A stretch of DNA of 64,000 nucleotides from Selaginella tamariscina (taxonomy: Eukaryota; Streptophyta; Lycopodiopsida; Selaginellales; Selaginellaceae): positions 546,001 through 610,000 of the forward strand of contig PUQB01000031.1 in NCBI GenBank assembly GCA_003024785.1. Reading direction: 5' to 3'. The notes beneath the pieces were generated by a model. That model saw nothing but the letters and a program-made list of their open reading frames with translations, was not told where the DNA came from and did no database searches. Position numbers and translations under genes: made by a program. Position 1 is the first letter of the stretch, and each line of letters starts with the position of its first letter. This document shows, in pieces, positions 1 to 14,689 of the stretch.

Positions 1-960
1 TTTAGCACTTTTTTCTAATATTTAAAAGTATATAAAATAAGAATTAAAGTAATTTGAAAGTATTCAAACGCATTTTACATATTGAGGAACCATACATATT
101 CTCATATTTACTTTTAAATTTTTTATAATATTTAAATTCATAAATGAAATATCTTTCACACTTTTTCTTTAAATAAGTTTATGTAAAATTATATATTGAA
201 TCTTTGTAAAAAGAGTATGTTTCAGTGTTCTTGAGTAAACATAAGAAAAATTATGTATTTATAATATTATTAATTAATAATTATTTAAAATTTTAATAAC
301 ATTATGTGCATACAAATAAAATGTATATATCTATATCTATATATATCTATATATAATATATATATATATAATATATATTAGAAAGATACTTTATGATATA
401 GTGAGCCCTTATATACATTTATATATGTAATTATGTAAATCTGAACTCACAAAATTATAAAACTTTATAATCTTGCTAATTGAAGCAATAAATTTGCAAA
501 CTAGAGTTACTAAAGACTTAATACTAAAACAACATTCAAATAAATATTGTATTAAGTTAAAAAAACTATAACTTTCATATTGTTAAGCAACCTTTTATTT
601 AAGTATAATTCAATAGTAAAACCCGGGTTTGTGAAGTCAATTAAATTTAGGGTTAATACATAATGACAACACAATCAGGTATACATGTGTTGTGTTAAAC
701 AAACCTTTAAACCTAAGTTATTCAACCCATAAACATGTTCGAAGAACACCTTTAAACAATTGTGCTAGTTAGCACACCTAATTATAAAACTTGAGTTACA
801 TCCTTATAGCAGATGCCCAAGGTTTAACATCTTGATGTGAGCATAAGAATGTCTAATTGCCACCTTTAGTGTTAAACTTGTGACACAATCCCAAAGATTG
901 TGCTATGTGTGAAAATACTAAAATATTCTGCCATGTGCACTAAAGGTTTTCAAAATATTT

Positions 961-1137
961 TTCACTCTAAGGGTATATCTTAATTTAGTTCATGTTTTAC
1001 TCTAATTTAATATGGATTTAATTTTTATTAACAATCGATATTAATCTTGTTCACTTTAAGGATATATTTTAATTTAGTTCAAATATTACACTTTGAAATA
1101 TTTAAGATTTTATTAAATAGTCGACATTAATTTTGAC
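961..1137. repeat. Diverged two-copy tandem repeat, period about 89 bp
   Basis: Both copies begin with TTCACT followed by a TAAGG block and then AATTTAGTTCA, and both end in a CGATATTAAT or CGACATTAAT block. Copy 1 spans about 961-1049 and copy 2 about 1050-1137. The match is partial, so this is an old duplication in AT-rich DNA with no coding content. Confidence 0.5.
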
Positions 1138-3056
1138 AATGTATTATTATTATTTATTTTTTTATCTTTTTTATTGTATCTTTTTCATAAGATTATTTTT
1201 ATCATCTTTATTTATTTATTTTCATTTGTATTTAATTTAATGTCTTTTATATTACTTATTTAAACACTTATTTTGATTATGCTTAACCCACAATACTAAT
1301 TTAATTATTAAGAAATACTATGTTAAGGTTTAAGCCCAAACCTTACAATTAATATCAATATAAAAGTAATTTAGTTTTTTTGAAATTGGTTGTTTAAATT
1401 TGATGAAATTGAAAGGGGATCCCTCTTTAAAATTATGTATGTACAACATAAAAAAAATCTTGAACTATAGTTTTTGGGTGTATAAGCTGATGAAAGGAAA
1501 AAGGTACATAAGAAAATACATATGTGAAATTGCATTTGAATTTAGGTGTAAGCTTGAAAAATTGTAAGTGTAAAAGTCATTTCATGGTGGGGGAAAAGGG
1601 GGGTGTAAGTAAGAATAATGAAGAAAAGTGAAGTTCACAAAACATGTTTTTTAAGATGGTGACATTTATATGTTCATGTTTTGGTTAAGTCTTCATTTTT
1701 TTTTAATAAAATGATATGCGTATTCCAAAATCTTGGCACTCACATGCTCATATCATGGTTGAGTTTCAAAGATATTTTCTTTATAAAATTAAAGATTTTA
1801 ATGCTTGCACACACATTTCTTAATTAAAGCATGGAGGGTTTTATTTTTATGAAATAATGTAATAATTGAGTTTTATTATTTAAATGATGTCATGAGGCTA
1901 ACCATATTTTTTAATTAGGTTTGCTTACTCAAGATGGTGATTATTTTCCTTAAATATAACAATTAGTTTTTTTTTTTTGAGATGCTGCTAAGTAGTGTTA
2001 AAGATTAAATAGTATAAGTGAAAAAATTCCTTAAATAGTGTTAAAGATTAAAAGAGAATAAAAAAATTAATTTAGAAAAGATAAATGGGATGATAAATGT
2101 GTTGGTTTAGGTTTTAATTATTAATGTGATTTATATTTGCACATGAATGATGAGGTTCGTATTTTTAAGTTCATAAATTAAGATTAAACAATAAAAAGAA
2201 TAAATAATTAAAGAGAGCAAGTCTCTCTTTAATAAATATTAAGTTGTAATATGTTTTTCTATATGAAAAAGCATAATGGACTCTTTATCACTTAGATTGA
2301 ATAATAGAATGTAAGAAATAATGTTTTATTTTTGAAGGTTTATGGATTAAGAGTTTAAAAAGGGATTTCATAGTGAATTTCTAAGGGTGAAAATGATAAA
2401 TATACATTCTATTTAAGTCCACTTTTCACTAGTGGGTGGTTAATTGCCTCAACCAATCAAATAAATAAATATTTATTTTACTATGGATTTAGTTTTCCAC
2501 TTGTTGTTTATTTATAATTTATAATCTACTTGCCACCTAAGTTGCACCTACGTGGCACCTACATGGCTTTTCTAATGGTAACAAAATAATTTTGCAATTT
2601 TGCCCGGTTGTATAACAACCAAGCGTAATTGAATGACACGTGTATCAAGATTAATGAATTATATTTTGCTTTTTTCAGCTTTCAAAAAAAATAAAAAACA
2701 AATAAATTAGAACTTTAAAATAAAGAGTGAATATAAGATTCAACAAAATATCACTCATTTACATATAAAAATATTATATATATATATACACGCACACATT
2801 ATTTGATATACTTATTTTGTAGATATTGCAGATAAGTTAAATTATTGCAGATAATATGTAAATTTTTAAAGAGTCCTTTTATATGACATAAACACAGATG
2901 TGTGTGTGTCTTTCTTCCTATAATATTATTTTATTCATACTCAACATGTATTAATAATATAAATGACGTAAGTATTGTAAGAATGTACAATAATATATAA
3001 ATTTTTTTCACATATATAAACTAATGTTATACATGTATATATATTTAAATTTATAT

Positions 3057-3057
3057 A

Positions 3058-3100
<43 letters not shown>
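3057..3100. repeat. Compound (TG)n(AG)n microsatellite
   Basis: A TG-dinucleotide run passes directly into an AG-dinucleotide run. The same compound order recurs at 4809-4882 and 29449-29491 and appears to be a genome-wide habit. Confidence 0.9.
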
Positions 3101-3472
3101 TGTCTTTATAAGTATAATCAATAAATAATCAAAATAAACATTCTTATGTATAAATAAGTATACATATATATGTACGTGAGAGTATATAATAATATATATG
3201 TACTATATTGTATATATAATATATTATATATGGAGTATGTAATAACTGAAAGATTTCTCTCTTTTTCAACATAGTCACATGTTTGTGTGTAATATATATA
3301 TTGTGTATACATTGTTATACACACACACATATATATATATATATAAGAGAGATGCTAGTAAACTATAATTAATGATTATATATAAGAAATAACAATGAAA
3401 AGTTAAAGTTTTAATATATTTTTTTAATTAAAAATACTGAGTAGGTAGACATTTATTATATATGTATGTGTA

Positions 3473-3503
<31 letters not shown>

Positions 3504-4800
3504 TAATATATATATATATATATAAATATGTATAAACCCAATAATCAATTAAATGAAAATTGTGCACTGCTAATTTATTTTTTAATTCAATTAATCACTC
3601 TAGTGAAAAAGCAAAGTGATAATAATAATTAATGATGGGCATTATTTTAATTTACCATCGTCTCGTGTTGTTATGTTAAGTAATATTTAGATAAGTGAGT
3701 TAACTATAACAGAAATGACGATTTAAATAAGTAATTACTTTTGTTTAATTGATATTATAAAAATGTAATAAGAAATTTATAAAATGTGAAGTATCAATAT
3801 ATTTTTCATTTTATTAAATCATTGTTTAATTTTGATTTGATTTGATGTGTAATTACCATTTAAAAATAATGGTATTGTATATTTAAATTTTTATTAAATT
3901 AAAATTTAATTTTAATTTGATGTACAATTGCTAGCCTTTGGAAATTTACTACTTTAAAACTCTATATATTGCTTGCGTGCACCAACTCTTAATAAAACCC
4001 CTTACGGAATCCCCCTTGTTTAATTAATGTAACCCTTTGTGGTAAATTTATAAATATATCTTAATCAAAATTTTACCCCCTTAATGTAATATATAAAATA
4101 TATAATACAAAATTGAGCCCATATAGTATTTTTACATTTTATTTAAAATAAAGTCATTGAAACATACTGATGTTTTACCTCATGTTTTTAAAAGATATAT
4201 AAAATTTTTAATATTAATTTTTATTTGTAGTACTTAACTCTAAAACTTAATCAATTAATAAATAACAAATAATATAGTTATTTACAAGATTATTACATTT
4301 GCTAATATTTCTTATTTAATTGATTTCCTTTTAAATTCACTATATATATCGTTAATTGATTTAATTGATTCATTAATATCGTTTTATTCCATTTTAAATT
4401 CTTATAAGAATATATATTAAATTATAAATAAAGTGACTTGCTTACATCAAAAATTTATAGAAATATTAAAAGAAGTTTCTAACATAATTTTGTTCCATTT
4501 TAATTTATTTTTGATATTAATTAATTTTCGTGTTTGTTTATAATAAAAAATGTTACTAAAATTATTTATGATGTTATAAGTTTTAAATGTAACCTTGAGA
4601 ATTTATTATAATTTTTAAGATATATATATGCATATATTCCCCTAATATTCTCTCGTGGTATTCGCTTATATGTAATTCTTAATAATTACTTACAAAATAT
4701 ATCTGTCGAGTTATACTTACAATGTATAACTCAACAAAAGACATCCTATTATGAGCAAAGTAATGTCAAATAATACATAAATATATATAGTAAACTGTGC

Positions 4801-4808
4801 GTGCATGT

Positions 4809-4882
<74 letters not shown>
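4801..4882. repeat. Compound (TG)n(AG)n microsatellite
   Basis: About 20 TG units are followed by about 17 AG units, just downstream of the 3' end of the EAF1-like gene. Translation of this tract gives meaningless Ser-Leu and Thr-His repeats. Confidence 0.9.
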
Positions 4883-4886
<4 letters not shown>

Positions 4887-5147
4887 CCAGGGACAAAATT
4901 CTTTTGATTGAGTACATCTGAACATCCAAAAAAGAATATACACACTCATCCCACTGGTCTTCCCAAGCTAATAACACAGGAATATTCAGAGACAGAGACA
5001 GTCAATACAAATACAAACCGGTCAGCTTTAACCTCCTGCTTTTTAAATACAAAAAAACAGGGGTGTCTCTAAATTAGACCTCGAAAAATAAGGGTGGACG
5101 AGATAAATTACACGGGGGAAGAAAGGGTAAAGGGTAAAAAAAAGACC

Positions 5148-7389
5148 TTATCTCGGTGAACTTGTTGATGTTATCGTTGATGATCCGCTAGCACCGCTTG
5201 TCGGCCTTTGTTGTGTTTGTTCTGCTGTCAAATATATGCACTATGTTAGTCATATACACGTATGTGTGTGTATAAATACTCATCATTTATATGTATGTAC
5301 GTTTATGTTTGTCTATATGTATATCTATAATGTATCTCCAAGTTATACTTTATATATGTATATCTATATATCCACACAATCATTAATATGTATGTATCTC
5401 CAAGTTACTATATGTATATCTATATATCTATAATGCATAGAGTACATATCCTACATATAATTACATGTTTACAGGTAACTTCGTATACAGGTATATCTGA
5501 AGATAAACAATACAGCATACAATATACATTACATATGCGTAATTTTTATGTACGTACCTGTACACCATACCAAGTACCGGAGCAGACTGACTCAAATTCC
5601 CACTCTGAAACGGTGGCATGACCGGAGCATTCGGCCTCGTGGGCCTCACAGAGCTCATATTCGTCGGAACCGGCACCGGGATATTCGCTGCCGTCGCCGG
5701 CATATTCGTCGGGACAGCGCTACTGCTACTACCCGCTTGTTGACTCGGCCGTTGACCGGCACCAGTCAACGTCCTCCCATTCGTCACCCCTAGCTTCGAC
5801 GGTTGACCCTGCTGACTGTACGAGTTCCCGTTCGGGACCGTACCGGAATTGGTCCTCGTCAGGTTGTACGGGCCCGGCTTCCACGAGTACGGCGACTGCA
5901 TATTCGTCTGTGTGTTCGTCGTCTTGACCGGCCCCGTTAAAGTCGACTGCAAGCTGGAGTTTGTCATCGTGTTGACAAGCTTGGTGGCCGGTTTCCGTTG
6001 ACTTTGACCCGGTTGACTCTGACCCTGACCATGGGATTGACCTTGACTAGACGGTCTCCGTTGTACGGAGCCCGGCTGCGGTTGTACGGAGCTCGTGCTC
6101 GGGGGAGGCGTGGAGGGAGCTGCAGGGACTGTTTGTGATGAACCAGCCTTTTTCTGTTGCTGTTGTTGTACTAAACTAGGTGTTGGACTTTGTGAATTAT
6201 TACTAGTTTGGCCCTGTTTAGCGGTGGTCGGTTGCTTACCTTGAGGGTTAAACGAGCTTCTTTGTGACTGCGATGAGCCCGGGGACTTGGTAGTTGTTGT
6301 TGGTTTACTACCGCCAGACTGGTCGTCTGCTGGCTTGTCCCTGACAGGCTTGTCGGCTGCTGGCTTGTTAACCGACCGGTTGTCGTTGTGCCGGTTTTAG
6401 TGCCCGCTTTGGAGACCTGCACCATCGATGATGTATTTATATGTATTAGTACATTATGTGTGTGCACAGAGACGTGTGTATGTATGCACAGTATATACGC
6501 GTAGCTAACACGACATACACAGACCATGCAGTCTATTTGACGAAGATATAGATATAAATATATAAAACTATATATAATATATATAACGTATTTAGGTATG
6601 TACATACATAAAGTCATACATGTACACCGCATGTATGCATACATCCATCCCAATATGTAAGATAGATAAAAGCCGACTAGACGTAAACATATGTAATAGG
6701 TACAGAGATATGGATACAATAGAGTATGCACAATCTACATGTGACGTAAAGTGCGTATATATTTTTTATTATGTGTACCTGAGGCTTATGCTGACTGGAA
6801 AGCTGACACGTCGGCTGCTGCTGTGGAGGCTGACCCGTCTGATGATTCGGAGACGATGGCAATTGCTGCTGCTGATTCATAAGCTGCTGCATAGACTGCT
6901 GCTGCTGATGTGGCTGCTGGGCTGGCTGGAACATTCTCTTTGCTGTTGCTGCTGTTGTCTTTCCTGTTGTTGTCTCTCATTGATATGTCGGACGGCTGCC
7001 AAGTAAGCTTGCTGCTGCTGTGCGTGTTGCTGCGGACTCAACTGTGGTGGCAGCTGATGTGGTGGCTGAGGTGTTTGTTGAGGTGGCTGCTGAGGTGGGA
7101 TAAAGGTCTGTGTTGGTGAAGACACCATTGGATGGTTTGAGGGCACGTTCATGTTTAAACTGTTCAGTGCAGTGGCTGCGTGGTGGTTACCTTGAGCTGC
7201 ATAGTGTTGTAGCTCCTGTATAAACTGTTGCTTTTGCTCCTCCGTGCATCTCCCCGACTGTCAAAATTTTGTTATGTTTGTGCTTCTAACATATACATTC
7301 TTATAAATAGATTCATAAATGCACATATTATATATATAATATTGAATACAGGCTATGACATATACTTGAACTATACATTGACAAAATTT

Positions 7390-7445
<56 letters not shown>

Positions 7446-8987
7446 GAGAGAGAGAGACTACCCATAGATATTATACATAAATTTCGGGATAATATGCATG
7501 TAACAGAACTGCAAGTTCATAGTATAATGCATATGTATGTGTAAATGTGTATGGAGATATGTATGTATATCTGTGCAAGTGGATCGCGCGCCCGCAAGCC
7601 TACCCGGATAAGTTGAGCCCCTTCCTTTATTCTCTTCATATACGTAGCAGCGGGACTGGGAATACCACCTCCAGGAGGAATCCCAACAATCCCAGGGGAT
7701 CCCGACATCATCCCGGACAATCCCGGCCTTGGTAACGACAATCCCCTGTTAAGTCCTATCAATCCCGATGCACTCCCAGACGGTAACATTGGTACTGCAC
7801 AGTCACTGGTGTTTGGCAAACCAGCCAATGGTAAACCACCGGTGCGTTTGCCTGTGATTGTAAGCTGCGCCCTGCTACCATCCGAGTGTAACGTAGTCTC
7901 TGCTCTTCTGCTGATAATGGCCGCATTGAAGCTGCCATTCTTTGTGCATCTCTGTAAATAAAACATATAGATAAGCAAATGCTGCATCATGTATGCATAT
8001 GTATATATACATATATACTATGTGTGTATGTGTGTTACATACAAATTGCAAAGCCGAACCTGTGCTTTTTGTTATATACCGACATATGTATGCATGTGTC
8101 ATGTGTGTGTATATGTAAGCATGTATATGCGTACCGTGCAGCAGCAGCGGCGTTCATCGCAGCAGAGCCAGGCGGAACAATAGGGCCGAGGTGAGATAAT
8201 AAAGGAAGCCCCCCAGAATTAGGCCGCATTCCATTAGCAGCTAATACGCCTGGTAAACCAAGTCCCGGTAATGCAAATCCATGTCCTGGCATTTCTCCAT
8301 TTGACATTGGAAGGTCACAAAAATCCAAAGGACTGTAATTTTAAAAAAAAAAGGATGGAACAATTAATATATACACCTATATAATATATGATATAATACA
8401 CTGATGCTAAGTACCAGATCATATATCCTACTTAACACACATCCAAGATACTATGAACAATGGTATATATCTATATATTTGAGTCTGCTTAGGTATATAT
8501 AAGCACAACATTTCTTGTGTATGTTTGTATGTATATATGTACATACGTATACATCATAGATACCTGTTTGTGGCATATTGAGGTACAGTATTTAAATGAG
8601 ATTGGTGAACAGGTAGGAGTTCCTGACTTTCCAAAGAATCGTTCTGCAAACACAAAAGACAGAATTATAAAACATGCGTAATATATACTATGAGTGTATA
8701 ATATATGCACGCTTGTATATACACAATATATACGAATCAAACTCCATATATTGAATTATACTCAATATAACCTGCTGCTGTTTGGACCGGTGATTTTGCA
8801 CAATATTTACAATGCGCTCTATATGCACTTTGACAGTGTCTTCTTCCATGGGCCCTTGTAAACGCTGTAATAGTACACGTGCACTTCCCTGCACCACAAT
8901 AAGTAAATATATATACAAAAGCTATATAAGGATTTATAATATACACAATATATATCATATAAAATTACATACATACATGTATGTGTA

Positions 8988-9047
<60 letters not shown>

Positions 9048-9135
9048 TATATATATTCTGCAATGACTTTAGCTGCGTCCACTATCACGCGTACAGTCTT
9101 CAATCTCTCTTAATATATACAAACAAGTGTCCTAT

Positions 9136-9174
<39 letters not shown>

Positions 9175-12100
9175 TTGGGAATTCCTGGTAAATGCTGGGA
9201 AGTGCCTGGGTCATCAAGGTTATCCCCATTCTCATTAGAGAGTCTATCTGCGAGAACCTTATGCCTTTCTTTACAGTCTTTCGGCTTGCGGAATATACCC
9301 TGCAAAACAATGTAATATTTGTATATTTCTAGCTTTAGTTTAAATATAAGGACAATACCTTTAGCTGAGAGCTAGAGCTAAGAACATCACTAACAAGTTC
9401 CCAGTTCGGGCCAAGGTCATGAACGAGTGCCAGAATTGCCTGCAAATAAGTTAAATAATAAAGTGAACAATAGTTATAATTTAATGTTTAATTATGTTAA
9501 GATTACCATGTAATTTCTAGGTATAATTCAACTTATCATATATATATGTGTGCGTGTGTGTGTGTGTACACACACACACATATACATATCCACACACATA
9601 TCTATTGTACATAGGTTTCAATTAAGGTGAATGTACAATGTTTAGTGTAAATAAACTGTAAATAAACTTACCTGATCCTCAATAGCTGACCAAGGAACGC
9701 CAACTCCTGGAGGATTCACCGATGACTGAACAAAATGTCCCTAATCAATAAGAATAACTATATTTTAACCAATAGACTTATGTAAAAGCATCACCTTACA
9801 TACATGATTTCATTGGCAATATACACTACACTATACACGTAATACATGACACGCGGACACATTATGGCAAAATTTAACTGTCACGAATATATACTCAATA
9901 TCCATGTTTATTACATACACACGCATTACACACGCACGTAGAATTAGGGTATTTAACAACACTCACGCACGCACACGCAGACGCACACAAACCTTGGAAG
10001 CTTTACTAGTTCGCCTTATCCTATCACGGGTGCTGTTTTGTCTCAAGAGTTTTGTATTCGGAGTTCCTGAAGAATTCTGCGTGGCAGATGGTCCATCTAA
10101 ATCAGGTGAATGCTTGGAAGATTTTAGCTTCTTTGTTGGTTGCATGCCAATTATCCCTTGTGATCCTGGTGTTCCGGGTGTATCTGCCAAATGAATCAAA
10201 CAGTATAAGATAGATATTATATGCTTATAGTACTTAGATATACTTATTACTATGTATGCAACATAACCAGATTTTGCACCCCAGACCAATGAACACATAT
10301 ACGCGCAACACACACAAACACTTGCACTTAGTATGAAGTTGTATATAGTACATAAAGCACGGGCACGCACACAACGCAATGCAATACAGGTGCAACTGAA
10401 ATAAAAGCTTACCAAGCTCAGACGACATTGGACTATATTGATCATTCTTCCGCTTCAGCTGCTCCTAGGAAAAAGGAAAGTTACATTAGTTTGATATCTA
10501 AATGCTAAAGCCCGTTCATGTGCGCGCACGTATACATACCTGTTGGAAGTGCTCATGGTGGCTGCTTTCTGCCTCGGTCTGCGGAGAAACCACGTTAAGA
10601 ATAAAAGAATGTGTATACAACTTCAAGATAATACAAACACACACATATGAGAGTGCAATAAGGAGGACCGAGTTTAAAAAATTCAAATGTAGTTTCTATA
10701 CAGTAAATGTGAGCTACATGTACATGATTTAAATACATAAGATGACAAAACATGTCAGGTATCTGTACTTAATATGCATGCTTTGTATGGTGTGGTGTGG
10801 TGCTATAGGAAGGTACGTGACATGTATGTTTGTGTACACACGCATATATGCACCTTGTAGTGAGAATTTGCATCATCGGAGTGGAATGCCTTGGTTCTTC
10901 TTCTTCTTTTTCAAAGAGAGAGCACCTTTCCTAGATGGACCAACGGAGTCACTTTCGGATATTCTGCTATCTGTTGGAATATTTAAGAAATCTTCCTGTT
11001 GAGAATTCGTTGAAGCAGATGAAGCTCTTTGCGCCCCCCTGGAGACAGCGTGTTGGAAGCTGCACGTTGTCGAGCAGCAACTGCTGAAGTTCTCATTCGT
11101 TTCGGGGGAATAACCCAAATGAGTTTGTTGCTAATAGAAAATTAATCGAGTGTTAAATAATATGGAATATATGTATTTAGACATGTAATTATATCTATAA
11201 ACACATTGCATAATATGTGTATAAAAACCTACCAACAGCGGGACGTTTTGCAGGGGATAAAGAACCTTGCGCATATCCTGGAATCTCCAGAGCTTTTGGA
11301 GTGTGTGACTTGAGTATCCTTTTCCTCTTCTTCTTAGAAATCGTAAGTTCACCTATAGAGTGTATACAAAATTACACATTAAATATATCATCTGTACTTA
11401 TGCAAGTACGATGCCAAAGTGTGTGTCGTACCTGGCATATAGTGTGTACCATATTCATCTTCAGCAATCTTTGAAGATCGTGAATCATCTCCAAAAAAGT
11501 CTAACTCTGAAGTAGCACATGTGGGTACTCTCTGTTCACCCAAACTATCTTGCAAATCTTCTCCTGTATACAGGAAAAGCAAAATGATGATATCCAGAAC
11601 ACACCATCTCTCTCTCCCCCCTCCCCCCCCCCCAACCCCCTCTCTCTCATGGAAATACGTACACTAACAAAGGAGTCCCAGTTTTTCTCAACTGAGAGAC
11701 GATAAGCCTCGAAAGCTCCAACAGGTACAATGAAGAACAAGCTTTCCTGAAACAGTATTAGGTCATATTAATTTTATCCTATACATAAGTAAGCTTTCCT
11801 GATATATATAATATTTCATCACACTAATTTTATCCTGTACATGGGCTTCTCTCTCTTACACACACTCTCGCGCACGCACATTACCTCAGCGAACTGCTCG
11901 AAACCCAGAAGTGAGTTTCTAGCTTTATCAGGCACTCTCATGAACTCCATATCATTAGATGCTCGTAATACATATTTCTGAAGAGCAGGAATATTCGCAG
12001 GAGCGTCTACTTCCATTGGGACAGCTTCGTTTTCGTTGTTCTCTTTCTTCTTCAAAGTACCTAATATGTATCACGATAGCATTACGTTCATATTCCGGTA

Positions 12101-14593
12101 TATATGTGATTATACATTAACACATGTATTATATGTATCGAGGAACGGATGTACATAGATAGGCATTACACATTGTACAGACCTTGTGGTTTCAATGTAT
12201 TTGAAGATTCCCAATACGCTTGGACCATATGAGCCAGCTTGTGTGCAATCCTTTTGTTATGTTTCTTCAATTCTTTAGCAGCATACTTCTTTTCTTGACA
12301 AGTTTTAAGAATGTCCATCGACAAACTTGTGCAGCAGCCGCTGTTTTCCACAGACGCTCCTGTACATATTATCCTAAGTATATACTGTCTAATATACAAT
12401 GATACTGGTTACAAGAGTGACACATACTAAAGCCTAGATATAAGTATATATACAAACAATCATAAATATTGCATATAAATCATAAACATTATATACTTTA
12501 TATGCACTTTAAGTAGTGATATAAACATGCTTACCTGCATGAAGTCATTAGCAAGCCAAGCCATTTCTTCAAGAACGAAGTCCCAATGAGATTTCCGTCT
12601 TGGAGGTTCTGTTCCAGACTTTCTCCTTGCCATCTCCGCAATCTGCTTCCTCGTAGCCTGCACGCACACACACACTATATACATACACCGAGATAAAAAC
12701 AATATCTGTATGTCTAGGATTCGTCCATGTACATATCAACTAATATACTTTGCTAAATTGCAAAACACATATATTTCACAGTGTATACAATTTACATGTT
12801 ATAAACCCTATGTATACATCTAAATTTTCTGACATACCTTGATATTTCCGCTTCTTCTAAAATCATGTCCTCGTGTGCTTTCCTCTCAGCAGCTGACATA
12901 CTTGCGTAATCCAGGCCTTTCTGCTTTGATCCGGGAATATTCTCTTTGAGAATATTTTCTTCTTCGGCCTTGGTAACAACCCCAAGTTTCCCATCCTGCT
13001 CATGGACATCTAGCTTTGCAAACTCCCGCCAACATTTCTGCTTTAACTATGCGTGTAAATGCTTGTGTGTGTGCACAACATTTACACGTATCCAAATACA
13101 CTTATACAAGCTTGCGTCATGTGTTTAAACTTCTCACAGTTTACATATATAGATATATACATCTATATCTAGTATGTATAAGAGACACACATAAACTCAC
13201 TGTATGTACAAATGTCCACTAATTGCACTATTTACGTAAAGTATAAAACACACACACAAGCAACATAATTTTCTTTTATGTGAAGGGATTCTAACACACC
13301 CCCGCGATTGTTCAATAAAATATCACTATATACTTACTCAGTTTCTTGAATCATGTTGCCATCCTGATGAAGATCCTTAGAACGTGAAATCGATATTCCG
13401 ATTTCTCGGCATCCGCAGACTGAAATCGACACATTGATGATTGATCGGCATCCAAGGAAACATTCTTCACAACATTCTCATAAATACTCTTTGGTGTATC
13501 TCCATTGCCAATATCGTCCTGTATATATATATATAAGTTAAGCACGTTAGTGTGTGTGTGTGTATCATACAATATCGTATTAGTTTTTAATATATATGTA
13601 CGATGCATTAGTATATACATCGTATATAAAATTATATTTTGTAACTACGTATAATATGTACGTACTTCACATTGGACACATACCTGTGTACATACTCTAC
13701 AGTTGTACGTGCCTACCGGTATGTGTATGTGTGTATTTATTGGTGTTAGCAAACGTACAAGAATATATACATATAGCTACAAATACATGTATATTATAAG
13801 TATGCCAATATGCGTGTGTATAATATATTGTATAGATGTATGTACATAAAGATAAAAACCTGCTGTTCTTTATGCAAACTGGCATCTATCAGCTTTTTCG
13901 TCGGCGTTTGACTCTTTTTCCCTTCATCATTCTCTCGGATATCCATGACAGGTCCATCGCTAATGACCCCGATGTTAAATCCCCAGCCATTCTCACGAAT
14001 CCCCCCATGAGGAGTTTCGGGGTTTTTCTCATTCTCAGGAATCCCATGATGAGTCCCAGCAATACTTTCTTCATCCGGCTCCCTTACATACCCGTTCTCG
14101 AGTGAACCGCAGTTAAATGTGTTCCGGATACACAATACGTCCAATTCACTGTAAAAAAAAGCTAAATAATTAAGTTTTCACGAATATAAAATATAAGAAT
14201 CAGTGGTATATTAATTTCATATCATATTAAATATAAAATTATTACCTCGACAGAAACTCTGCTGCAAGTAGGCTAAACTTCGAATCTAGTGGATTTCCTC
14301 CCTGTCATACATACATAACTTGTAATGTGATATAAGTATACATGTATGTATATATCACAGAACCCATACATAACATGCACACATGATACACATATTATAC
14401 CTTCTCTAGGAATTCAAGTTCCTTACGCAGTTCTTCTCGTGCAGTGATTTCTAGCCTGTAGAAGTAAACATTATGTGTATATGTCTTTATATAAGTGTGC
14501 CTGCATATCGAACCTGAGCTCTTTCTCTATATCAGCTCGGCGGGGAGATGTAATGCTGTCTACGTGGGTTGCAGCAGCAGATCCTCCGCCCAT
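5148..14593 (-). CDS. EAF1: EAF1-like chromatin protein (NuA4 HSA/SANT scaffold), multi-exon
   Basis: Plant homologue of EAF1, the scaffold of the NuA4 histone acetyltransferase complex in the nucleus. The chosen ATG at 14593 starts MGGGSAAA and leads into the conserved SPRRADIEKEL block. The next exons (about 14457-14403 and 14305-14248) encode ELEFLEK then GGNPLDSKF, typical of plant EAF1. The HSA domain lies at 12660-12530 (HWDFVLEEMAWLANDF) and continues at 12362-12182. The SANT/Myb domain spans 9733-9175 (PWSAIEDQAI, GPNWELVSDVL, CKERHKVLADR), followed by GSARVLLQRLQGPMEEDT at 8890-8820. The tail, 8335-5148, is rich in Gln, Pro, Ser and Thr. About 24 exons are separated by short microsatellite-rich introns. 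The frame slips near 6935 and between 6171 and 5967, and the last exon (about 5220-5148) is uncertain. An in-frame alternative start could lie in an upstream exon. Confidence 0.88.
7391..7456. repeat. (GA)n microsatellite in an EAF1 intron
   Basis: About 65 bp of GA repeat with two interruptions lies inside the intron between the Gln-rich exon and the preceding exon of the minus-strand EAF1 gene. On the transcript it reads as a TC tract. Confidence 0.9.
8989..9058. repeat. Compound (TC)(TA)(CA)(TA) microsatellite in an EAF1 intron
   Basis: Four dinucleotide blocks follow one another inside an EAF1 intron next to the exon after the SANT domain. A further TC block at 9141-9171 touches the splice donor of the neighbouring exon, so that intron begins GTGAGAGAGA on the minus strand. 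Confidence 0.85.
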
Positions 14594-14689
14594 GGAATCC
14601 TCCTCCACATTGACTAAGAATCCCGACCCTGGCTCTGATCCAGGGTCTGTTTGATAATTCCCCACAGATTCTCGTAAACCTTCCTCCTA

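Larger units (their letters stand above)
1..5147. other. AT-rich non-coding region
   Basis: About 5.1 kb of very AT-rich DNA with no reading frame that resembles a protein. Only short, low-complexity frames occur, and they lie over microsatellites. It holds TA-rich tracts near 325-380 and 3470-3525, TG/AG tracts near 3057-3100 and 4809-4882, and a diverged tandem duplication at 961-1137. Its right end must include the 3' UTR of the minus-strand EAF1-like gene. No tRNA, rRNA or transposon coding domain was recognised. Confidence 0.7.

Noticed and set aside
300-380. Possible CRISPR-like or satellite array
   Set aside because: It is only a TA/TATATC simple repeat without spacers, in a eukaryotic genome.
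4717-4977. Open frames with long Ser-Leu and Thr-His runs
   Set aside because: They are translations of the TG/AG microsatellite and have no family resemblance.
11613-11640. C-rich tract as a possible regulatory i-motif in EAF1
   Set aside because: It is a short CT/C low-complexity stretch inside an intron, with nothing to separate it from the many other simple repeats.
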